Shown piece by piece: positions 6,221 through 11,255 of a stretch of 11,255 nt of DNA (positions are counted from its first letter, which is position 1; every line of letters starts with the position of its first letter). The stretch covers positions 1-11,255 of the forward strand of contig CAMPIM010000108.1 in assembly GCA_946886365.1 (NCBI GenBank), given 5' to 3'. The notes under the pieces were generated by a model. The model was not told the DNA's origin. It did no database searches and saw only the letters and a program-made list of their open reading frames with translations. Source of the stretch: an uncultured Novosphingobium sp. GTDB lineage: Bacteria > Pseudomonadota > Alphaproteobacteria > Sphingomonadales > Sphingomonadaceae. The translations under genes were made by a program, and so were the position numbers.

Positions 6221-6751
6221 TTAGAAACGGTAGCCGAGGATCAGCGCGCCTTGATGACGCTCAGGGTTTACCCCACCACCGATCTGCTCGTAACGCGAAT
6301 AGCGATATTCAGCGCGAACGATGAAGCCCTGAACCGTCGTTTCCAGACCGGCGCCCAGACGGTAGCCGTCCAGCTTGACGTTGTTGTTCAGCGCGTCTTC
6401 CAGGCGGGCATTGGTGTAGCCGCCCTTGGCATAGGCGAGGACGTTCGGCACCACTTCGCCGCCGATGCGGACGCCGGCATAGAGGTCGCGATCGGTGCGA
6501 ACGCCGAACTTCTTGACGTCGGAATCGGCATATTCGCCTTCGATGCCGAACACGGCGCCGTTGACGTTGACGTCATAGCCGATCACGCCGCCATACAGCA
6601 GGCCGCTGTCATGGTCGACCGAGTTGAAATCGACATGGTCCACACCGACGACTGCGCCGACATAGGGACCGGAAAAGGGCACGGCGTCCTGAGCGAAGGC
6701 CGGTGCGGAAACGCTGGCAAGCAGCAACGCCGAAGCGATCAGTTTTTTCAT
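6221..6751 (-). CDS. small outer-membrane beta-barrel protein (opacity/OmpA-like porin family)
   Basis: A 176-residue protein with a Sec signal peptide, MKKLIASALLLASVSAPAFA (cleavage after A20). The mature part has alternating strands typical of an eight-stranded barrel: SGPYVGAVVGVDH, LLYGGVIGYDVNV, AVFGIEGEYADSD, DLYAGVRIGGEV, VLAYAKGGYTNAR, YRLGAGLETTV, FIVRAEYRYSRYE and ALILGYRF. The last residue is Phe, the usual signal for the Bam assembly machinery. It lacks a peptidoglycan-binding OmpA domain. A precise role is not assignable; such proteins are often abundant surface proteins. AAGGAG (6763-6758) lies 6 bases before the ATG, but an upstream leader segment can pair with it. The gene ends at a strong terminator, so it is probably monocistronic. 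Confidence 0.9.
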   Translation of the reverse strand: MKKLIASALLLASVSAPAFAQDAVPFSGPYVGAVVGVDHVDFNSVDHDSGLLYGGVIGYDVNVNGAVFGIEGEYADSDVKKFGVRTDRDLYAGVRIGGEVVPNVLAYAKGGYTNARLEDALNNNVKLDGYRLGAGLETTVQGFIVRAEYRYSRYEQIGGGVNPERHQGALILGYRF

Positions 6752-6755
6752 GGGG

Positions 6756-6806
6756 GGCTCCTTTTCTGGGGTAACCGGATGTTGTCTGAGCGCGCTTTAA
6801 GGAGCC
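6756..6806 (-). promoter_or_regulatory. anti-Shine-Dalgarno pairing in the leader of the beta-barrel gene
   Basis: In the minus-strand leader GGCTCCTT (6806-6799) is perfectly complementary to AAGGAGCC (6763-6756), which contains the Shine-Dalgarno of the beta-barrel gene. The 35 bases between would form the loop. Closing this 8-bp stem would hide the ribosome-binding site. No strong promoter could be picked out further upstream, so whether the upstream arm is transcribed is not shown. Confidence 0.5.
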
Positions 6807-6936
6807 TGAGCGGGAAGAGTAAAGCATCACAAACAACGACATACCGCATTGCACAACGAACTGTGGCAATGTTGCATCACGTCTTGAAATGGATTCTCGG
6901 CGCCCTAGTCAGCGGCATGACTGAGCAAGGGCTGGT

Positions 6937-7935
6937 TCAGAGGCTGCCGAACCCCGGCGCCTCACCGCGCGCCTGCCTATCCAGCCGGGTTGGACGTTTC
7001 CAGCCGATACGGGGACGCTTGCGTAGCCGCAGCGTCGGCCAGTCGCCATTGTCCACCCGTTCGGCCAGCCGCATGCCCTGAGTCCGATAGGCTGACAGAA
7101 CGGCCTCCGCCTGTTCCTTCAGCAATCCGGCGAGCAGGACGGTGCCACCTTCCTCCACGAGCGCGCAAAGCGAGGGGGCGAGTTCGATCAACGGGCCAGC
7201 GAGTATGTTCGCGATCAGCAGATCATAGGGCGCGCGCGTCGCGATTGCAGGGTGATCAACGCCCGCCGCGACATACAGCGCCAGTTGGCCTTGACCCTTG
7301 CCGACCGCGATGTTGTTGGCTGCGGCATTTTCCGCGCTGATGTCGACGGCGATCGGGTCGATGTCGGAAGCGGTGGCATAGGCATGGGGCCACAAATGGA
7401 GCGCTGCGAAGGCGAGCAATCCGGTGCCCGTGCCAATGTCCGCCACATTGCCAAAGCGCATGCCAACCTGCCGCATGCGGTCCAGCATCAAAAGGCAGCC
7501 TGCGGTGGTTTCATGCTGCCCGGTGCCAAAGGCGCGGCTCGCTTCGATCAGGAAATTGACATGGCCCGGCTGCTCCGCATCGCTGGCCAAATTGCGGATA
7601 TGGAAGCGTCCGGCCGTGACTGGCTCCAGTCCTTGCTGGCTCAGAGTTACCCAATCCTCATCGGGCAACTGTTCGATCAGGGGCTTGGTGCCGCCCGCGC
7701 TGGGGATCAGGGTACGGAGCAGCTTGATCGCGGCGGGGCTGGGCTTGCCTTCAAAATAGGCATCAAGCTGCCACGCATTTTCATCATCCGGCGCCGCTTC
7801 GCTGGTCATCAGGACCGGCGGCTTGTCCATGAGCGCGAAGCCCGCGATGTCACCGTCCAACGCCTCCGCCTCGGCGCGGGTGCAGGGCAGGGTGACTTTC
7901 CAGCTTTGGACGGAAGAGGGCGCGGCATCAGTCAT
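6937..7935 (-). CDS. prmA: ribosomal protein L11 methyltransferase
   Basis: PrmA trimethylates ribosomal protein L11 with S-adenosylmethionine. The 332-residue protein has the family's N-terminal substrate-recognition domain (about 1-110, starting SWKVTLPCTRAEAEAL). The catalytic domain follows, with AFGTGQHETT (135-144), the SAM-binding motif VADIGTGTGLLAFAA (164-178), the acidic residues in ASDIDPIAV (189-197) and the NILAGPL motif (243-249). A basic tail after about 305 (KRPRIGWKRPTRLDRQ) extends past the usual end. The ATG at 7935 has AAGGG 7 bases upstream. An in-frame stop upstream without another start codon leaves no earlier start, and the next Met (residue 36) is inside the domain. 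The Shine-Dalgarno and start codon lie inside a 12-bp perfect hairpin, which is unusual. The chemoreceptor gene lies 81 bases upstream on the same strand. Confidence 0.94.
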   Translation of the reverse strand: MTDAAPSSVQSWKVTLPCTRAEAEALDGDIAGFALMDKPPVLMTSEAAPDDENAWQLDAYFEGKPSPAAIKLLRTLIPSAGGTKPLIEQLPDEDWVTLSQQGLEPVTAGRFHIRNLASDAEQPGHVNFLIEASRAFGTGQHETTAGCLLMLDRMRQVGMRFGNVADIGTGTGLLAFAALHLWPHAYATASDIDPIAVDISAENAAANNIAVGKGQGQLALYVAAGVDHPAIATRAPYDLLIANILAGPLIELAPSLCALVEEGGTVLLAGLLKEQAEAVLSAYRTQGMRLAERVDNGDWPTLRLRKRPRIGWKRPTRLDRQARGEAPGFGSL

Positions 7936-7945
7936 GCCGCGCCCT
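7917..7945 (-). promoter_or_regulatory. perfect 12-bp hairpin covering the prmA ribosome-binding site and start codon
   Basis: AGGGCGCGGCAT (7945-7934 on the minus strand) and ATGCCGCGCCCT (7928-7917) are perfect inverted arms around a 5-base loop (7933-7929). The 5' arm contains most of the Shine-Dalgarno and the A and U of the start codon. The 3' arm is made of codons 3-7 of prmA. No U-tract follows, so it is not a terminator. In the mRNA it would strongly limit ribosome access. Confidence 0.75.
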
Positions 7946-8016
7946 TTAGAAGCTTCAAGCGGGAAGGGGAAGTCGAGAGGGCTTCAGTCGCCCTCCGGGT
8001 GCCTTTTTCCTGAAAT

Positions 8017-9348
8017 TCAGGCCACCTGCCGTCCGAAATCGGATGATGCGGCACGCAGGCTGGCAAGCTTGCCCTCCACGCTCATGAAGCCGCGCTCCAG
8101 CTGGTCGATTTCGGAAGCAACGACCTCCGTATCCTGACGGATGGCGGAAATGGTGCTCGACATGGAGTCGGCCGCCAGCGCCGTCTCATCGACAGCGGCG
8201 GTGATCATGGTAACCGTTTGCGCCTGGGCGTCCATGGCATGACGGATGCGATCGGCGCTCGATTGCACTTCCCCAACCGTATCGCGGATTCGTTCATTGG
8301 TTTCCACCGACTGCCGCGTCGAAGCCTGAATGTCCGCGATCTTGCCCGCGATTTCATCGGTCGCCCGAGCGGTCTGGTTCGCAAGGCTCTTCACTTCCTG
8401 CGCCACCACAGCAAAGCCGCGTCCCGCGTCGCCCGCGCGCGCCGCTTCGATGGTGGCGTTGAGGGCGAGCAGGTTCGTCTGGCCCGCAATGTCGCGGATC
8501 AGGCCCAGGATCGACTCGATCGATTTCGCATGCTCAGTCAGAGTTGCCGACATCGTCACCGCATCGCCCGACTGCCGCGCGGCACGCTGCGCAACGTCTG
8601 CGGCGCTTTCGACTTCCGTGCGGGCATCCTCGATGGCCCGGATCAGCCCCGCAGAGGTGCGGGCTGCTTCGCGCATCGCGATTGCCGATTGTTCAGCGGC
8701 AGCGGCGACTTCCGAAGCCTTGCCCAACATGCCGCGTGTGGCGGCAGAGGCATCCTTCGCCTGTTCACGCAGCGATTCGCCGAGCTGGGAAGCGCCGTCG
8801 ATCTCACCCATGATCCGCTGCTCGAACAGGGTGCCGATGCGTTGCCGTTCGTTGCGCTGCGCTTCTGCCTCGTCGCCCGCGAAGGCGTTGGTCATCATGC
8901 TGGCATCGACCATGCTGACCATGGTGATGATGTTTACAAGGCGCTGGCGGGTGGCATCATCCGCCGCCTTTTGCCAGACGAGGTTGGTCAACTGCTTGTT
9001 GGCTTCCGATACCGCCGTCAGGACGAGACCCAGGGGCAAGCCGCGTTTGCGGGCCAATCGGACACAGGCGATGGAGCTGCCCGCCCAACTGCCTGCCTCA
9101 TAGAAGCTGAGCTTCTGCCGGACATATTCATGTGCTTCGGTTTCGATCTTGGCGATCGTGGAGGCGGCCAGGACGCTGCGCAGATGAGATTGATCCATGT
9201 AGCTGTCGAAGAAGGTACGGGCCGCGATCGACGCGCCGTCGCCTATCATGTCCCGAATCTCGCGAAGCCCCGCCGCCAATTCGCCGGTGGGATCTATTTC
9301 CGCCATGCTGGCGATCATTGCGCTCTTCGCTGGTGCGACGGACGTCAT
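8017..9348 (-). CDS. soluble methyl-accepting chemotaxis-type receptor
   Basis: A 443-residue receptor with a clear C-terminal MCP signalling domain. The hairpin tip that contacts CheA/CheW is [40 protein letters not shown] (about 284-323), flanked by long Ala-rich coiled-coil helices (about 185-430). It has no transmembrane segment or HAMP-flanked periplasmic domain, so it is a cytoplasmic sensor. The N-terminal 160 residues are helical and loosely resemble the protoglobin domain of HemAT-type globin-coupled sensors (inference). No CheR-docking C-terminal pentapeptide is present and no che genes are nearby. The start was set at ATG 9348 (GAGG about 10 bases upstream); a TTG three codons earlier has its Shine-Dalgarno too close. 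Confidence 0.88.
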   Translation of the reverse strand: MTSVAPAKSAMIASMAEIDPTGELAAGLREIRDMIGDGASIAARTFFDSYMDQSHLRSVLAASTIAKIETEAHEYVRQKLSFYEAGSWAGSSIACVRLARKRGLPLGLVLTAVSEANKQLTNLVWQKAADDATRQRLVNIITMVSMVDASMMTNAFAGDEAEAQRNERQRIGTLFEQRIMGEIDGASQLGESLREQAKDASAATRGMLGKASEVAAAAEQSAIAMREAARTSAGLIRAIEDARTEVESAADVAQRAARQSGDAVTMSATLTEHAKSIESILGLIRDIAGQTNLLALNATIEAARAGDAGRGFAVVAQEVKSLANQTARATDEIAGKIADIQASTRQSVETNERIRDTVGEVQSSADRIRHAMDAQAQTVTMITAAVDETALAADSMSSTISAIRQDTEVVASEIDQLERGFMSVEGKLASLRAASSDFGRQVA

Positions 9349-9475
9349 ATGCGGCAAACCTCAATTCTCTTGTTTGTCCGTCGGGTCATAGCGCGATCTG
9401 GTTAATCAGTTCTTAGCCGTGATCGCCCGGTCCCTCTGCCAGCGCGGCTTGCCCTCTTGACCGTTCGCTCTTAAG

Positions 9476-9506
9476 GGGACGGGAATCAGGGACAAGCATC
9501 AGGGAC
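9476..9506 (+). repeat. short direct repeats upstream of sdhC
   Basis: The 9-base unit ATCAGGGAC occurs at 9485-9493 and 9498-9506, and its last five bases GGGAC occur again at 9476-9480. The three GGGAC copies are exactly 13 bases apart. They sit in the 168-base region between the chemoreceptor and sdhC, ending 10 bases before the sdhC ATG. They could be a binding site for a regulator or redundant purine-rich ribosome-binding sequence. A possible -35 (TTGACC, 9457-9462) lies before them but no good -10 was found. Confidence 0.45.
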
Positions 9507-9516
9507 GTAGGTAGAT

Positions 9517-9912
9517 ATGGCGCGAACCACGAGCCGGCCGCTCTCGCCGCATTTGACGATCTGGAAATGGGGGCCTGCTATGGCCATCTCCATCCTGCAC
9601 CGCGTGACCGGCAACGGTCTGGCCACGGTCGGGATTCTGGGCGTGGTTTGGTGGTTGATGGCCGCTGCGATCGGTCCCGAAGCCTATGCCACCTTCATCA
9701 AATGCGCCACTTCGCCGCTTGGTTATCTGGTGATGATCGGCATCAGCTGGTTCTTCTTCCAGCATCTGATGTCGGGCCTGCGCCACTTCGTACTGGATAT
9801 GGGTGCGGGCTATGAGCTCAACACCAACAAGACCTGGTCGCTGGTGATCCCGGTGCTGTCTACGCTGGCCACCGTTGCGTTGTGGGCCACTATCTTTTCG
9901 GGGAAAATCTGA
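9517..9912 (+). CDS. sdhC: succinate dehydrogenase cytochrome b556 subunit
   Basis: SdhC is one of two membrane anchors of respiratory complex II, binding heme b and ubiquinone in the inner membrane. The 131-residue protein has the family N-terminus RPLSPHLTIWKW, then SILHRVTG (S25, R29; quinone-site residues by comparison with E. coli S27 and R31). FQHLMSGLRHFVLD follows, where H83 corresponds to the E. coli heme ligand H84. Three membrane helices lie at about 30-52, 68-92 and 108-128. The ATG at 9517 follows purine-rich AGGTAGAT. The TGA overlaps the sdhD ATG by one base, so these genes are translationally coupled. Confidence 0.95.
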   Translation: MARTTSRPLSPHLTIWKWGPAMAISILHRVTGNGLATVGILGVVWWLMAAAIGPEAYATFIKCATSPLGYLVMIGISWFFFQHLMSGLRHFVLDMGAGYELNTNKTWSLVIPVLSTLATVALWATIFSGKI

Positions 9913-10301
9913 TGGGTACGGGAACCGGAATCGGCCGCGTCCGTGGCCTGGGCTCGGCGCGGCATGGCGCGCATCACTGGCTGGCGCAGCGTTACACCGC
10001 TGTCGGCAACCTGCTGCTCGTTCTGTGGCTGATCTTCAGCCTCGTGAGCCTGCCGGGGCTCGATTATGAGAGCGTCCGCAACTGGATCGCCAATCCGCTG
10101 GTAGCAGTGCCGCTGATGCTGATGCTGGTCAGCATTTTCTATCACCTGCGCCTCGGCATGCAGGTGATGCTGGAGGATTATGTTCACGACAAGGGGCTGA
10201 ACTTTTTCTGCATCCTGCTGCTGAACTTCTACACCATCGCTGGCGCCGCCGCTGGCATCTTCGCGATCGCCAAGATCGCCTTCACGGGGATCGTCAAGTA
10301 A
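9912..10301 (+). CDS. sdhD: succinate dehydrogenase hydrophobic membrane anchor subunit
   Basis: SdhD is the second membrane anchor of complex II. The 129-residue protein has the conserved [11 protein letters not shown] (R27), then [17 protein letters not shown]. There H78 lines up with the E. coli heme ligand H71, and D89-Y90 with D82-Y83 of the quinone site. Three membrane helices lie at about 30-50, 62-86 and 98-122. The start was set at ATG 9912, overlapping the sdhC stop (TGATG), with GGGGA upstream; an in-frame ATG at 9882 would lie inside sdhC. The TAA overlaps the sdhA ATG by one base (TAATG). Confidence 0.93.
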   Translation: MGTGTGIGRVRGLGSARHGAHHWLAQRYTAVGNLLLVLWLIFSLVSLPGLDYESVRNWIANPLVAVPLMLMLVSIFYHLRLGMQVMLEDYVHDKGLNFFCILLLNFYTIAGAAAGIFAIAKIAFTGIVK

Positions 10302-11255
10302 TGAGCGAAGCCTACAAGATCATCGATCACACTTACGACACGGTCGTGGTGGGCGCTGGCGGTTCGGGCCTTCGCGCGACCATGGGCAGCGCCGAAGCGG
10401 GCCTGAAGACCGCCTGCATCACCAAGCTGTTCCCGACTCGCTCGCATACCGTCGCGGCGCAGGGTGGAATCGCCGCTTCGCTCGGCAACAACTCGCCCGA
10501 CCACTGGACCTGGCACATGTACGACACCGTCAAGGGGTCGGACTGGCTGGGCGACCAGGACGCGATCGAATATATGGTGCGCGAAGCGCCTGCGGCAGTG
10601 ATCGAGCTGGAACATGCCGGCGTGCCGTTCAGCCGCAACGAGAATGGCACGATCTATCAGCGTCCCTTCGGCGGTCACATGCAGAATATGGGCGCCGGCC
10701 CGCCGGTGCAGCGCACCTGCGCCGCCGCGGACCGTACCGGCCATGCCATGCTTCATGCGCTCTATCAGCAGAGCCTGAAGTATGACGCGGACTTCTACAT
10801 CGAATATTTCGCTATTGACCTGATCATGGAAGACGGCCCGAACGGCAAGGAATGCCGTGGCGTGATCGCCATCTGCATGGAGGAGGGATCGATCCATCGC
10901 TTCCGCAGCAAGGCGGTGGTGCTGGCGACCGGCGGTTATGGCCGTGCCTATTTCTCCGCCACTTCGGCACACAGCTGCACCGGCGACGGCGGCGGCATGG
11001 TGCTGCGCGCTGGTCTGCCTTTGCAAGACCTGGAATTCGTGCAGTTCCACCCGACCGGCATCTATGGCGCGGGCGTGCTGATCACCGAAGGCGCGCGTGG
11101 CGAGGGCGGTTATCTGACCAACTCCGAGGGCGAGCGCTTCATGGAGCGCTATGCGCCTTCCGCGAAGGACTTGGCATCGCGCGACGTCGTATCGCGCTCG
11201 ATGGCGATGGAAATGCGCGAAGGGCGCGGCGTTGGTCCGAACAAGGATCACATCT
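10301..11255 (+). CDS. sdhA: succinate dehydrogenase flavoprotein subunit, 3' end missing
   Basis: SdhA carries the FAD and the succinate-oxidising site of complex II, linking the TCA cycle to the respiratory chain. The first 318 residues are visible, about half of the usual 590-600; the gene runs off the right edge in frame. The FAD-binding motif [12 protein letters not shown] is at 15-26, and SHTVAAQGG includes H49, the covalent FAD attachment site. The substrate-site residues are in QFHPTGIYG (H250), [10 protein letters not shown] (T262, E263) and SRDVVSRS (R294), matching E. coli H242, T254, E255 and R286. The start overlaps the sdhD stop by one base, with GGGGA about 10 bases upstream. 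sdhB is expected further right. Confidence 0.97.
   Translation, partial: MSEAYKIIDHTYDTVVVGAGGSGLRATMGSAEAGLKTACITKLFPTRSHTVAAQGGIAASLGNNSPDHWTWHMYDTVKGSDWLGDQDAIEYMVREAPAAVIELEHAGVPFSRNENGTIYQRPFGGHMQNMGAGPPVQRTCAAADRTGHAMLHALYQQSLKYDADFYIEYFAIDLIMEDGPNGKECRGVIAICMEEGSIHRFRSKAVVLATGGYGRAYFSATSAHSCTGDGGGMVLRAGLPLQDLEFVQFHPTGIYGAGVLITEGARGEGGYLTNSEGERFMERYAPSAKDLASRDVVSRSMAMEMREGRGVGPNKDHI

Noticed and set aside
6847..6871. CATTGC/GCAATG inverted repeat with 13-base spacing between prmA and the beta-barrel gene
   Set aside because: Six-base arms with this spacing are expected by chance at this frequency and no known operator is matched.
6903..6932. Bulged stem after the prmA stop as a terminator
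   Set aside because: The pairing needs a 5-base bulge and no T-run follows; evidence too weak.
6182..7081. 299-codon plus-strand frame across the beta-barrel gene and the prmA 3' end
   Set aside because: It runs antisense through two supported genes, the terminator and a leader, with no family resemblance.
7977..7995. GAGGGC/GCCCTC hairpin between the chemoreceptor gene and prmA as a terminator
   Set aside because: The stem is only 6 bp and on the minus strand no U-tract follows, so it was not called.
8218..9405. 395-codon open frame on the plus strand opposite the chemoreceptor gene
   Set aside because: The receptor frame has unmistakable MCP motifs; the antisense product is Arg/His/Gly-rich with no recognisable domain.
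10229..11251. Long open frame (340 codons) on the minus strand opposite sdhA
   Set aside because: It is antisense to the strongly conserved sdhA/sdhD and its translation shows no family motif; it reflects GC-rich codon use.

Overview
The window is an ordinary, gene-dense, GC-rich stretch of alphaproteobacterial chromosome, most likely from a sphingomonad (Sphingobium/Sphingomonas type). This placement is inference. It rests on the 41-residue cysteine-free L36, a GapR-type protein, a DUF1244 protein, the DUF4136 lipoprotein next to an M14 peptidase, the sdhC-sdhD-sdhA order, and a dispersed repeat (489-515) that I recognise from sphingomonad genomes. I see no insertion sequence, prophage, CRISPR array, tRNA or rRNA, and no long gene-free stretch.

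Left part (1-1114, all minus strand): a DUF1244 protein, the nucleoid protein GapR, a YbjQ/UPF0145 protein, and the first 14 codons of yebC running off the left edge. The genes are 45-93 bases apart and may form one transcript. A short region divides this set from pyruvate kinase (pyk, plus strand). Pyk ends tail-to-tail with, and overlaps by 17 bases, a HAD-family phosphatase gene. That gene lies directly after rpmJ (ribosomal protein L36) on the minus strand.

Middle (3616-6751): a lipoprotein (DUF4136) and a cytosolic-carboxypeptidase-like M14 peptidase on the plus strand share an ATGA overlap. They converge on a dienelactone-hydrolase-family enzyme (minus). Next is a small outer-membrane beta-barrel protein (minus) with a clear intrinsic terminator.

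Right part (6937-11255): prmA (ribosomal protein L11 methyltransferase) and a soluble methyl-accepting-chemotaxis-type receptor are on the minus strand. Divergent from them is the succinate dehydrogenase operon sdhC-sdhD-sdhA, with one-base stop/start overlaps; sdhA is cut by the right edge. Pyk and Sdh are central-carbon housekeeping enzymes, and RpmJ and PrmA both concern the ribosome.

I found no new multi-gene system. The most interesting signals are RNA-level. (1) A perfect 12-bp inverted repeat buries both the Shine-Dalgarno and the AUG of prmA. (2) A perfect 8-nt complement to the Shine-Dalgarno of the outer-membrane protein gene lies in its leader. (3) A near-perfect hairpin lies in the pyk leader.
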